Assembly: GCA_910587715.1 (NCBI GenBank)
Contig: CAJUMV010000043.1
Location: forward strand, 1 to 31,969
DNA from: an uncultured Lachnospiraceae bacterium
GTDB lineage: Bacteria; Bacillota; Clostridia; Lachnospirales; Lachnospiraceae
DNA: 31,969 nt
Reading direction: 5' to 3'
Shown: in pieces, positions 7,776-15,098 of the stretch
Numbering within the stretch: position 1 is the first letter of the stretch
How the letters are laid out: every line of letters begins with the position of its first letter
Notes under the pieces: model-generated
What the model saw: the letters and a program-made list of their open reading frames with translations, nothing else
The model's database searches: none
What the model was told of the DNA's origin: nothing
Position numbers and translations under genes: made by a program

Positions 7776-7985
7776 CTAGTTCGCAGCCTTGGATTTCTGT
7801 GTGATCACCGTCTGGATTCTGGCGATGTTTCTTCTCACATCTTTGATTCTGGCTGTATTGTCCAACTGATTTGTTGCGTTCTGGAATCTCAAATTGAAAA
7901 GTTCTTTCTTAGCATCCACAAGCTCCTGTGCTAATTCTGCATCTGATTTTTTATTTAAATCTTCCACATATTTATTAGTTTTCAT
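7776..7985 (-). CDS. rpmC: 50S ribosomal protein L29
   Basis: 69 residues forming two long antiparallel helices. ELVDAKKELFNLRFQNATNQ and ARIKDVRRNIARIQTV are the conserved blocks. L29 sits beside L23 at the tunnel exit. The start lies 11 bp inside the end of rplP, so translation is coupled. Confidence 0.97.
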   Translation of the reverse strand: MKTNKYVEDLNKKSDAELAQELVDAKKELFNLRFQNATNQLDNTARIKDVRRNIARIQTVITQKSKAAN

Positions 7986-8412
7986 TTGCTACACCGCCTT
8001 CCAAATCTGCCTTAGAAACGATTTTACATTTGCAGGGAAGCTTATGGGTTGCAAGACGCAACGCTTCCTTTGCCACTTCCTCAGACACACCGGCGATCTC
8101 GAACATCACACGGCCGGGCTTAACAACTGCTACCCAGTATTCCAGCGTTCCTTTACCGGAACCCATACGTGTCTCCGCAGGCTTTGCAGTTACAGGCTTA
8201 TCCGGGAAAATCTTGATCCAGACTTTACCGCCACGCTTGATATATCTTGTCATGGCAATACGGGCTGCCTCTATCTGATTGGACTTGATCCAACAGGGCT
8301 CCATTGCTATGATACCGTACTCACCATAGGTAATCTTGTTGCCGCGGGTCGCTTTACCCGCCATGGAACCACGGAACTGTTTACGACGTTTTACTCTTTT
8401 TGGCATTAACAT
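7975..8412 (-). CDS. rplP: 50S ribosomal protein L16
   Basis: 145 residues. MLMPKRVKRRKQFRG corresponds to the family start (MLxPKR), which supports the first ATG at 8412, overlapping the rpsC stop by one base, over the second ATG two codons later. RYIKRGGKVWIKIFPDKPVT and the GSGKGTLEYWVAVVKPGRVM block, which reaches the A site and peptidyl transferase region, are intact. Confidence 0.97.
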   Translation of the reverse strand: MLMPKRVKRRKQFRGSMAGKATRGNKITYGEYGIIAMEPCWIKSNQIEAARIAMTRYIKRGGKVWIKIFPDKPVTAKPAETRMGSGKGTLEYWVAVVKPGRVMFEIAGVSEEVAKEALRLATHKLPCKCKIVSKADLEGGVANEN

Positions 8413-9068
8413 TATTTATCGCTCCCTTCCTTGTTAGATTTAGTCGGAAGTACCTCGCCTTTGTAAATCCATACCTTTACGCCAAGCTTACCATATGTGG
8501 TATCAGCCTCGGCGAAGCCATAGTCAATATCCGCTCTCAGCGTCTGCAACGGGATGGTTCCCTCGCTGTAAAACTCGGAACGCGCAATGTCCGCGCCGCC
8601 AAGACGTCCGGATACAGCTGCCTTGATGCCTTCCGCGCCGGCCTTCATGGTACGGCCCATGCAGGACTTCATCGCACGTCTGAAAGATACACGGTTCTCA
8701 AGCTGCTGCGCAATGTTCTCCGCTACAAGCTGCGCATCCTTATCAGGTCTCTTGATCTCCTTAATGTCTACAAGAACCTTTTTGTTTGTCAGCTTGGACA
8801 GCTCTTTCTTTGTCACTTCAATTTCAGCGCCGCCCTTGCCGATCACTACGCCGGGCTTAGCTGTGTAGATAATAACCTTCACCCTGTCGGAAGCTCTCTC
8901 GATCTCGATCTTGGAGATACCGGCACTGTATAACTTCTTCTTCAAATACTCTCTGATATTGTAATCTTCTACTAAAAAGTCAGCGAACTCTCCGTCTGCA
9001 TACCATTTGGAATCCCAATCCTTGATGATACCGACTCTCAATCCGTGTGGATTAACTTTCTGTCCCAT
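8412..9068 (-). CDS. rpsC: 30S ribosomal protein S3
   Basis: 218 residues. The KH domain carries the GKGG loop (VVIGKGGAEIEVTKKEL), and the C-terminal domain holds RRAMKSCMGRTMKAGAEGIK and GRLGGADIARSEFYSEG. S3 lines the mRNA entry tunnel and contributes to helicase activity at the entry. Stop and rplP start overlap by one base (TAATG). It is separated from rplV by 24 bp with an AAGGAGAAC ribosome binding site. Confidence 0.98.
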   Translation of the reverse strand: MGQKVNPHGLRVGIIKDWDSKWYADGEFADFLVEDYNIREYLKKKLYSAGISKIEIERASDRVKVIIYTAKPGVVIGKGGAEIEVTKKELSKLTNKKVLVDIKEIKRPDKDAQLVAENIAQQLENRVSFRRAMKSCMGRTMKAGAEGIKAAVSGRLGGADIARSEFYSEGTIPLQTLRADIDYGFAEADTTYGKLGVKVWIYKGEVLPTKSNKEGSDK

Positions 9069-9092
9069 GTTGTTCTCCTTCCTAATCTGATC

Positions 9093-9497
9093 CTATCTTG
9101 CGTCGAGAACGATCGTAATGTGGCTCATTCTCTTCTCAATTCTGTAAGCTCTGCCCTGTGCTCTCGGCTGAATCCTCTTCATGGTAGGTCCCTTGTTTGC
9201 ATAGCACTCAGCCACATAAAGGTTCTCCGGATTCGGGTACTTCGTGGGATCCTGACTGTATTTGTATTCGGCATTCGCAATCGCCGACTCCAGCAGCTTC
9301 TTGATTACGCTGGATGCATATCTGGGATTATACGCAAGGATTCCGAGCGCTGTCTCGACATCCTTCCCCCTGATGGCATCTAACACGAAACAAGCTTTCT
9401 GTACAGACACACGTGCATAAGATAACTTCGCCGAAGGTCTGACATCCTTGTTCGCGTTTCTCTCTCTCTTTATCTGGGATCTATGTCCTTTAGCCAT
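9093..9497 (-). CDS. rplV: 50S ribosomal protein L22, N-terminally extended
   Basis: 134 residues, against about 110 in E. coli; most of the excess is the basic N-terminal stretch MAKGHRSQIKRERNANKD, and there is a short insert around SQDPTKYPNPENL. The core (SAKLSYARVSVQKACFVLDA) and the tunnel-loop tail PRAQGRAYRIEKRMSHITIV are canonical. The tip of the C-terminal hairpin lines the nascent-peptide tunnel where macrolides bind, and no insertion or deletion is seen in it. Confidence 0.97.
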   Translation of the reverse strand: MAKGHRSQIKRERNANKDVRPSAKLSYARVSVQKACFVLDAIRGKDVETALGILAYNPRYASSVIKKLLESAIANAEYKYSQDPTKYPNPENLYVAECYANKGPTMKRIQPRAQGRAYRIEKRMSHITIVLDAR

Positions 9498-9518
9498 AGA
9501 TTGAAGCCTCCTTTCAAA

Positions 9519-9800
9519 TTAGCGAACTTTGGACTTTCTCTCGTCCTTATCATGTCCTCTGTAAGTTCTGGTTGCTACGAACTCACCGAGCTTGTGTCCA
9601 ACCATATCCTCTGTAACATATACCGGTACGTGCTTTCTTCCGTCATGAACCGCAAAGGTGTGTCCAACGAAGGAAGGGAAAATCGTAGAACGGCGGGACC
9701 AGGTCTTAATAACCTGCTTCTGTCCCGACGCATTCATAGCATCTACTTTTTTCAGTAAGCTCGCATCCGCAAACGGTCCTTTTTTCAGTGATCTAGCCAT
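9519..9800 (-). CDS. rpsS: 30S ribosomal protein S19
   Basis: 93 residues. MARSLKKGPFADASLLKKV and the DGRKHVPVYVTEDMVGHKLG block are diagnostic. S19 sits at the top of the 30S head in contact with S13 and intersubunit bridges. Gap to rplB is 18 bp, with an AATAGGAGGAAAG ribosome binding site. Confidence 0.98.
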   Translation of the reverse strand: MARSLKKGPFADASLLKKVDAMNASGQKQVIKTWSRRSTIFPSFVGHTFAVHDGRKHVPVYVTEDMVGHKLGEFVATRTYRGHDKDERKSKVR

Positions 9801-9818
9801 GCTCTATCTTTCCTCCTA

Positions 9819-10661
9819 TTATTTAATAGCTCTGCCGTCTCTTCTTCTCACAATCAGCTTATTAGAAGCTTTTTTCTTCTTACGGGTCTTAAGACCGAGT
9901 GCCGGTTTACCCCAAGGTGTACACGGTCCCGGGCGTCCAATCGGAGCGCGTCCCTCACCACCGCCATGCGGGTGGTCATTCGGGTTCATAACGGAACCGC
10001 GGACAGTCGGGCGGATGCCCATGTGACGCTTACGTCCGGCTTTACCGATTTTAATCAGATTGTGGTCTGTGTTGCCAACCGTGCCGATGGATGCTCTGCA
10101 CACCATCGGAACCATTCTCATTTCGCCGGAGGGGAGTCTTAAGGTCGCGTACTTACCTTCCTTTGCCATCAGCTGTGCGCTGTTGCCTGCGGAACGAACC
10201 ATCTGACCACCCTTACCGGGATATAATTCAATGTTGTGTACCAACGTACCTACCGGAATCTCGGACAGAGGTAAGCAGTTGCCCACTCTGATTTCGGCTT
10301 CGGGTCCGTTCATGACCTTCATGCCATCCTTCAGCCCCTCCGGTGCAAGGATGTATGCCTTCTCACCGTCCTCGTAACAGATAAGCGCGATGTTAGCCGT
10401 TCTGTTGGGATCGTACTCGATACCGATCACCTTTGCGCTGATGCCGTCTTTATTTCTCTTAAAATCAACGTTTCTGTATAATCTTCTGTTTCCGCCGCCG
10501 TGATGTCTCACCGTAATCTTACCCTGATTGTTGCGGCCCGCATTCTTCTTAAGCGAGGTGCAGAGCGCCTTCTCAGGAGTTTTCTTCGTAATCTCGCTGA
10601 AATCAGATCCGGTCATGTTACGTCTCGACGGTGTATACGGGTTATATGTCTTGATTGCCAT
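9819..10661 (-). CDS. rplB: 50S ribosomal protein L2
   Basis: 280 residues. The OB and SH3-like RNA-binding domains are followed by the conserved C-terminal VMNPNDHPHGGGEGRAPIGR, whose histidine lies near the peptidyl transferase centre. L2 is needed for subunit joining. N-terminal MAIKTYNPYTPSRRNMTGSD is typical. It starts 29 bp after rplW with an AAAGGAGATAAGG ribosome binding site. Confidence 0.98.
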   Translation of the reverse strand: MAIKTYNPYTPSRRNMTGSDFSEITKKTPEKALCTSLKKNAGRNNQGKITVRHHGGGNRRLYRNVDFKRNKDGISAKVIGIEYDPNRTANIALICYEDGEKAYILAPEGLKDGMKVMNGPEAEIRVGNCLPLSEIPVGTLVHNIELYPGKGGQMVRSAGNSAQLMAKEGKYATLRLPSGEMRMVPMVCRASIGTVGNTDHNLIKIGKAGRKRHMGIRPTVRGSVMNPNDHPHGGGEGRAPIGRPGPCTPWGKPALGLKTRKKKKASNKLIVRRRDGRAIK

Positions 10662-10690
10662 GATTCCTTATCTCCTTTACTGAATATTTA

Positions 10691-10990
10691 TCAAAGTCCT
10701 GCAAAGATCTCGATATCCTTGCTGTCCTCGGTAAGCTGCACAACCGCTTTCTTGGTCTTTGCCGTCTTGCCGTAAACCATGCCGCGTCTCTTGGTCTTGC
10801 CCACCTGATTCATGGTGTTAACCTTTGCCACCTTCGTACCCTCGAACATCTTTTCCACAGCTTCTTTAATCTGTGTCTTGTTTGCTTCCGGATGAACCAA
10901 GAAGGTGTACTTCTTCTCGCTCATGCCCGCCATACTCTTCTCGGTAATCACAGGCTTGAGGATTACATCATAATATTGAATCGCTGCCAT
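10691..10990 (-). CDS. rplW: 50S ribosomal protein L23
   Basis: 99 residues. YDVILKPVITEKSMAGMSEK is the family start and the loop before RGMVYGKTAKTKKAVVQL reaches the tunnel exit. L23 is the docking site for trigger factor and the signal recognition particle. It starts on the rplD stop (TAATG, one-base overlap), so L4 and L23 are translated in a coupled way. Confidence 0.97.
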   Translation of the reverse strand: MAAIQYYDVILKPVITEKSMAGMSEKKYTFLVHPEANKTQIKEAVEKMFEGTKVAKVNTMNQVGKTKRRGMVYGKTAKTKKAVVQLTEDSKDIEIFAGL

Positions 10991-11610
10991 TATGCAAACA
11001 CCTCCTCAATCTTAGCTACGGCATCCTTGGTGAGCACCAGTGTGTCGCCCTTGAGGATGTCATACACGTTGATATTCTCAGCTACCGCCGTGTTGACTGT
11101 GGGAAGGTTTCTCGCGGAGAGAATCACGTTCTCATCCTGCCCGTCAATCACTACCATCGCCTTGTCAACCTTTAAGTTATCCATAACCTTCTTGAAATCT
11201 TTTGTCTTGATCGCGTCAAACTTTAACTCGTCAAGCACAATCAGCTTGTTGTCCTGCACTCTGCTTGTCAGAACCGACTTGAGCGCTGCCCTCTTCTCCT
11301 TCTTGTTCAGCTTGAAGGAATAATCTCTGGGTGTGGGAGCAAACACAACGCCGCCGCCTTTCCACTGGGGCGCTCTGGTCGAACCCTGTCTCGCATGACC
11401 CGTGCCCTTCTGTCTCCAAGGCTTTCTTCCGCCGCCGGAAACCTCCGAGCGGGTCTTAGCTTTCTGTGTGCCCTGACGCTTGTTCGCAAGATTCTGAACG
11501 ACTGCCATGTGTACCAAGTGCTCGTTAATCTCGACACCAAACACCGCATCGTTTAAGTCCATCTTGCCGACTTCTTTACCTTCCATATTATAAACAGATA
11601 CGTTTGCCAT
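10990..11610 (-). CDS. rplD: 50S ribosomal protein L4
   Basis: 206 residues. The extended tunnel loop is the GGGRKPWRQKGTGHARQGST block, with macrolide-contact residues apparently wild type. In E. coli L4 is the autogenous repressor of the S10 operon and acts on the leader ahead of rpsJ. Since a structured leader also exists here (12721-12958), L4 is one candidate ligand, by inference only. AAGGAGGACC lies upstream of the ATG. Confidence 0.97.
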   Translation of the reverse strand: MANVSVYNMEGKEVGKMDLNDAVFGVEINEHLVHMAVVQNLANKRQGTQKAKTRSEVSGGGRKPWRQKGTGHARQGSTRAPQWKGGGVVFAPTPRDYSFKLNKKEKRAALKSVLTSRVQDNKLIVLDELKFDAIKTKDFKKVMDNLKVDKAMVVIDGQDENVILSARNLPTVNTAVAENINVYDILKGDTLVLTKDAVAKIEEVFA

Positions 11611-11644
11611 CTGAATGGTCCTCCTTTCATCTGTGGCTTAACCA

Positions 11645-12334
11645 CTATTTCGCCGCATCAACCTTAGTCGTCTCTTTGATAGTTACTAAGGCTTTCCTGG
11701 GGCCGGGCACCGCGCCCTTTACCAGAATGAGGTTCTTGTCTGCGTCGACTCTCACTACCGTAAGATTCTGTACCGTAACTCTGACACAACCCATGTGTCC
11801 CGGCATACCCTTGCCCTTAAATACCTTGCTGGGGGAAGAGCAGGCGCCGTTGGAACCCTGATGGCGATGGAATTTGGAACCGTGTGTCATAGGTCCTCTG
11901 TGCTGGCCGTGTCTCTTGATCGCGCCCTGGAATCCCTTACCTTTGGAGATCGCCGTCGCGTCCACTCTGTCGCCAGCCTCAAAGATATCCGCTTTAATCT
12001 CGCCGCCGAGCGTATACTCGTCCGCGTTATCAAACTTAAACTCTCTGATAAATCTCTTGCAGGAAACGCCTGCCTTTTCAAAGTGACCCTTCTGCGCCTT
12101 GTTCACGCCATGGCGGTGAATCACTTCCTTTCTGCCGCCCTTGTCCTTGTTGACGATCTTTTCCTTCTTATCAACAAAGCCAACCTGCACTGCACTGTAG
12201 CCGTCATTCTCCACAGTCTTGATCTGTGTCACTGCACAGGGACCTGCCTGAAGCACGGTAACCGGTGTTAATGTGCCGTCTTCGTCGAAAATCTGAGTCA
12301 TTCCGACTTTTGTTGCCAAAATTGCCTTTTTCAT
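11645..12334 (-). CDS. rplC: 50S ribosomal protein L3
   Basis: 229 residues. MKKAILATKVGMTQIFDEDG, GKGFQGAIKRHGQHRGPMTH and GKGMPGHMGCVRVTVQNL are the conserved blocks; the extended finger after RHGQHRGPMTHGSKFHRHQG reaches the peptidyl transferase centre, where pleuromutilin and linezolid resistance changes occur in other species. An ACAGGAGGTAAAGG ribosome binding site precedes it. The 68-bp gap from rpsJ contains a separate hairpin. Confidence 0.97.
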   Translation of the reverse strand: MKKAILATKVGMTQIFDEDGTLTPVTVLQAGPCAVTQIKTVENDGYSAVQVGFVDKKEKIVNKDKGGRKEVIHRHGVNKAQKGHFEKAGVSCKRFIREFKFDNADEYTLGGEIKADIFEAGDRVDATAISKGKGFQGAIKRHGQHRGPMTHGSKFHRHQGSNGACSSPSKVFKGKGMPGHMGCVRVTVQNLTVVRVDADKNLILVKGAVPGPRKALVTIKETTKVDAAK

Positions 12335-12362
12335 TTCCTTTACCTCCTGTTGTTCTACAGCG

Positions 12363-12387
12363 GATTCGAAACAATTTACTTCGAATC
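12363..12387 (-). promoter_or_regulatory. Hairpin between rpsJ and rplC
   Basis: GATTCGAA (12363-12370) and TTCGAATC (12380-12387) form a perfect 8-bp stem with a 9-nt loop in the rpsJ-rplC gap. No U-run follows on the minus-strand message, so it is not an intrinsic terminator. It could be a processing site, a stabiliser or part of a control element of the first two cistrons. Confidence 0.5.
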
Positions 12388-12402
12388 TTTCTAGTAGGGG
12401 TT

Positions 12403-12720
12403 TTATTTGTTCTTCATCTTAATGTCGATATAAACACCTGCCGGCATCTCCAGTCTCTGGAGCGCGTCTACCGTCTTGGGGGTAGGGGTGATAATATCAA
12501 TGAGTCTCTTATGAGTCCTCTGCTCGAACTGTTCTCTGGAATCCTTGTACTTGTGAACCGCACGAAGAATCGTGATCACTTCCTTCTTGGTAGGAAGGGG
12601 TACGGGGCCGCTCACCTGCGATCCGTTTTTCTTAACAGTTTCGATGATTTTCTTTGCCGATGCATCCACCAGCTGATGGTCATAGGCTTTCAGGGTGATT
12701 CTCATTACTTGACTTGCCAT
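12403..12720 (-). CDS. rpsJ: 30S ribosomal protein S10 (NusE)
   Basis: 105 residues, first gene of the operon. MRITLKAYDHQLVDASAKKI, GPVPLPTKKEVITILRAVHK and the SREQFEQRTHKRLIDI signature are diagnostic. S10 assembles into the 30S head and, outside the ribosome, pairs with NusB in transcription antitermination and links NusG to ribosomes. AAAAGGAGG lies about 11 nt before the ATG, with a T-run between them. The message starts about 240 nt upstream and its leader is structured. Confidence 0.98.
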   Translation of the reverse strand: MASQVMRITLKAYDHQLVDASAKKIIETVKKNGSQVSGPVPLPTKKEVITILRAVHKYKDSREQFEQRTHKRLIDIITPTPKTVDALQRLEMPAGVYIDIKMKNK

Positions 12721-12958
12721 AAAAAAAGTCGCCTCCTTTTCGCACTTTTAAAGCTTAAGTACGACAAGCGGTGACTGTACACTCTCCCGTGTGTGTCCTA
12801 AATGCTTACGCATCGAATCACTAACACGTCGTTTCCGGCTGACCGGACATTTTGTCTGTACAGTGACTTGTCGTCAGTTTCCTAACTTGACATTCGCTCC
12901 ACGGAAAACCTGCCACGTGGGCAGCAACCTCACGCTTCATAGCTATCATGTCACAGCA
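12721..12958 (-). ncRNA. Structured 5' leader of the S10 operon (candidate autoregulatory RNA)
   Basis: Between the predicted start (about 12958) and rpsJ the transcript can fold into nested helices. The outer helix pairs 12858-12874 with 12761-12780: ACGACAAG/CTTGTCGT (8 bp) and ACTGTAC/GTACAGT (7 bp) around a small internal loop. It encloses a CCGG/CCGG hairpin (12835-12846) and a CGTGT/ACACG stem (12788-12792 with 12824-12828) holding an ATGC/GCAT hairpin with a GUAA tetraloop (12802-12813). A separate CTGCC/GGCAG hairpin lies at 12910-12924. The 3' side of the outer helix is about 40 nt before rpsJ, close to the ribosome binding site. S10 operons are autoregulated through such leaders in some bacteria (L4 in E. 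coli). The ligand here is unknown. Confidence 0.6.
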
Positions 12959-12964
12959 TTGAAT

Positions 12965-12993
12965 AGTATATCGGATGTTTTCGGGAAATGCAA
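12965..12993 (-). promoter_or_regulatory. Promoter of the S10-spc operon
   Basis: On the minus strand -35 TTGCAT (12988-12993) and -10 TATACT (12965-12970) are separated by exactly 17 bp. An A/T-rich stretch upstream of the -35 (13000-13040, with long A and T runs) resembles an UP element. The predicted start near 12958 gives a leader of about 240 nt. No other equally good promoter lies between here and secY. Confidence 0.8.
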
Positions 12994-13055
12994 GAAAAAA
13001 GTGGGAAAGATGATTGTTTTTTTTTAAGTACAATACAAAACGAATAGGTGGTGAG

Positions 13056-13199
13056 GCGAATTTTACCAGATGCCTGCCTATTCCTGCGCAAACTCGCACC
13101 CACCTCGCGTAGTCAATTTTGTTAATTCCGAAAAACTTGTTACGCGAGCTCGGCGCTCAAGCAGTGCTCCGGAACAGGCAGGCATCTTGCAAAATCCGC
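13056..13199. repeat. 144-bp element with 29-bp imperfect terminal inverted repeats
   Basis: The left end (13056-13084) and the right end (13171-13199) are inverted copies matching at 25 of 29 positions, with the identical core GATGCCTGCCT. Inside lies a second exact dyad, CTCGCGTA (13104-13111) with TACGCGAG (13141-13148). The whole can form one long interrupted hairpin. No target-site duplication is evident to me. It sits between the S10 promoter and the divergent methyltransferase gene. It may be a non-autonomous mobile element (MITE-like), a dispersed intergenic repeat or an RNA gene. Short open frames across it on the plus strand look spurious. Confidence 0.7.
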
Positions 13200-13215
13200 T
13201 CCGACATTATATCAT
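13187..13215 (+). promoter_or_regulatory. Possible promoter of the methyltransferase gene
   Basis: TTGCAA (13187-13192) and TATCAT (13210-13215) with a 17-bp spacer point at the methyltransferase. The -35 lies inside the right inverted repeat of the 144-bp element, so the element may have supplied part of the promoter. The stretch 13216-13310 is AT-rich and other -10-like sequences occur in it, so the assignment is tentative. Confidence 0.35.
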
Positions 13216-13323
13216 AATTCTTATAAGTCATAAGCAATATCATATCAGAATCAAACATACAATAATCTTGCGACGCCAGCTGATAAGTTTGCGTTTATTA
13301 TATCACAAGGAGAAAAAACAATC

Positions 13324-14199
13324 ATGTGGATTGCGGACCAATGGAAAGATTATGAGGTGCTGAACTGTTCTAAGGGCGAAAAGCTGGAGCGATGGGGAAA
13401 ATATATTTTGGTGCGTCCCGATCCACAGGTCATCTGGGATACGCCGAGGACGGATGAGGGCTGGAAAAAGAAGAACGGGCATTATCATCGCAGCGCTAAG
13501 GGCGGCGGGGAGTGGGAGTTCTTTGATCTGCCGCAGGAGTGGAGCATCCGCTACCGGGAGCTGACCTTCCGCTTAAAGCCGTTCAGCTTCAAGCATACGG
13601 GGCTTTTTCCGGAACAGGCGGTGAATTGGGATTGGTTTTCTTCTATAATAAAGAAAGCAAAAGCACAGAATCCTAAGCGGCCTGTCAAAGTCCTGAACCT
13701 TTTTGCCTACACGGGCGGCGCAACCCTCGCCGCTGCCGCCGCCGGCGCGGCAGTCACGCATGTGGACGCTTCCAAAGGCATGGTCACATGGGCAAAAGAA
13801 AATGCCGCCGCTTCGGGACTCTCCGATGCGCCCATCCGCTGGCTGGTGGACGACTGTGTGAAATTCGTGGAGCGGGAAATCCGCCGCGGCAACACCTACG
13901 ACGGTGTCATCATGGATCCGCCCTCTTACGGTCGCGGTCCCAAAGGCGAAATCTGGAAAATCGAAGAAGATGTCTTTCCCTTGATCGAGCTTGCCGCTAA
14001 ACTGCTTTCAAAGGACGCCCTGTTCTTTCTTGTCAACTCCTACACCACGGGACTGCAGCCCGCGGTGCTCACTTATATGATACACACCGCCCTTGTGCCG
14101 ACGTTCGGCGGACAAGTGGAGTCGTCGGAAATCGGTCTGCCCGTCTCGGCAAACGGACTCGTGCTGCCATGCGGCGCTTCCGGCAGATGGTTTGCATAA
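13324..14199 (+). CDS. Class I SAM-dependent methyltransferase (RlmI-like catalytic domain)
   Basis: 291 residues; the only plus-strand protein gene I accept in the window. Residues 123-133 (VLNLFAYTGGA) are motif I of the SAM-binding Rossmann fold, D148 is the expected acidic residue of motif II, and 198-202 (DPPSY) is motif IV, the catalytic-loop motif of nucleic-acid and amine methyltransferases. It resembles the catalytic domain of the COG1092/RlmI group but lacks the N-terminal PUA domain. The position of the catalytic SCS/TCS cysteine of the m5C enzymes reads NSYTTGL (238-244), so cytosine C5 chemistry is doubtful and the substrate is unknown. AAGGAG lies 11 nt before the ATG. It converges on the TraX-like gene with only 7 bp between the stops. 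Confidence 0.85.
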   Translation: MWIADQWKDYEVLNCSKGEKLERWGKYILVRPDPQVIWDTPRTDEGWKKKNGHYHRSAKGGGEWEFFDLPQEWSIRYRELTFRLKPFSFKHTGLFPEQAVNWDWFSSIIKKAKAQNPKRPVKVLNLFAYTGGATLAAAAAGAAVTHVDASKGMVTWAKENAAASGLSDAPIRWLVDDCVKFVEREIRRGNTYDGVIMDPPSYGRGPKGEIWKIEEDVFPLIELAAKLLSKDALFFLVNSYTTGLQPAVLTYMIHTALVPTFGGQVESSEIGLPVSANGLVLPCGASGRWFA

Positions 14200-14206
14200 T
14201 ATGAGT

Positions 14207-15022
14207 TTACATAACTCCCGTCGCTTTCGCAATGCCATATAAAAGTAACAAATGCACCGGGTAAAATCCGTAATAGAACGGCTTCGGAAGCTGCCGCCCT
14301 TTTTCCCCGTTATAGAGAAAAATCAGCGCAAAGGCAAACAAACCATACATTTCCCGCAAAGAAAACCGAAACAGGAAGTCAGCCGAATAAACACCCGCAT
14401 ATCGGATAAGGTTGGAACCCCATGTGCCAAACAGCATGGTTAACCCCACCGCCATAAAGCGGACGCCCCCATCCTTTTCCCGCGTCTGATACATGGCAAA
14501 AATCAAAAGCACGCCCATAAACCGGTAATCCGTGGAGCAAAAGAATGCGAGCGCACTGCCTGCCAGCAGTACCGCCCAGCGACCCAGCGTCGCAAAAACA
14601 CTCCTGTCATAGGAGAGATAATCCCATAACGTTACTACAAGCACACCCAGAAACAAAGTCCAGTAAACATTCTGCCCGCTCCGGTCAAACGCGGTTCCGG
14701 AAAGAGCCAGATCAAAAGGAATCTCTGAGAGCAGCGCGAATAAGAAAAGCCGCATCAGAAACCACACCCTGCTCCTCGTATAAAAAAAGCCCTCCACAAT
14801 CAGAAACGCGAAAAGCACGAAAGAAACTCTGCCCACAGCCCTGCCCACACGATAAACCCGCTCCAGCCGCGGGTCCCATCTGCCATCCACCAGATGTAAT
14901 CTCATATAATTTAAAAAGAGGATGGCAAAAAAATGGTCTATCAGCATAGTAAGATATGCCGCGTTTTTCAGCACGGCGCCTGTGAGCCCATATTTCTTTT
15001 CCGCTTTTTGCAATCCTGCCAT
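14207..15022 (-). CDS. TraX-like integral membrane protein
   Basis: 271 residues with about seven hydrophobic segments and short loops. The N-terminal AVLKNAAYLTMLIDHFFAIL, with its Asp-His pair in the first membrane segment, followed by RVGRAVGRVSFVLFAFLIVE and later FLMRLFLFALLSEIPFDLAL, is the pattern of the TraX family. F-plasmid TraX N-acetylates pilin, but chromosomal Firmicute homologues occur without conjugation genes and probably acylate another surface molecule. No transfer genes are nearby. The start has a weak AGGAACGG site, and a terminator lies just upstream, so its own promoter is not obvious. Confidence 0.8.
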   Translation of the reverse strand: MAGLQKAEKKYGLTGAVLKNAAYLTMLIDHFFAILFLNYMRLHLVDGRWDPRLERVYRVGRAVGRVSFVLFAFLIVEGFFYTRSRVWFLMRLFLFALLSEIPFDLALSGTAFDRSGQNVYWTLFLGVLVVTLWDYLSYDRSVFATLGRWAVLLAGSALAFFCSTDYRFMGVLLIFAMYQTREKDGGVRFMAVGLTMLFGTWGSNLIRYAGVYSADFLFRFSLREMYGLFAFALIFLYNGEKGRQLPKPFYYGFYPVHLLLLYGIAKATGVM

Positions 15023-15041
15023 TATTTCCGTTCCTGTCTTG

Positions 15042-15077
15042 AAAAAGAGGTCCCTGCTATCTTCCTAGCAAAGACCC
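15042..15077 (-). terminator. Intrinsic terminator after the coiled-coil protein gene
   Basis: On the minus-strand RNA an 11-bp stem (GGUCUUUGCUA with UAGCAGGGACC, two G-U pairs inside) closes a GGAAGA loop (15049-15076 in all) and runs straight into UCUUUUUC (15048 down to 15041). This ends the message of the unknown coiled-coil gene before the TraX-like gene. Confidence 0.75.
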
Positions 15078-15098
15078 CGCCTATTCCTTATTCTATTT

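Noticed and set aside
13070..13363. Short plus-strand open frame across the 144-bp inverted-repeat element
   Set aside because: It is made of the element itself, runs into the methyltransferase start region in another frame and has no ribosome binding site. A repeat or RNA explains the sequence better.
14207..15022. TraX-like gene as evidence for a conjugative element
   Set aside because: No relaxase, type IV secretion, integrase or att-like repeats are nearby. Chromosomal TraX-like proteins are common in Firmicutes.
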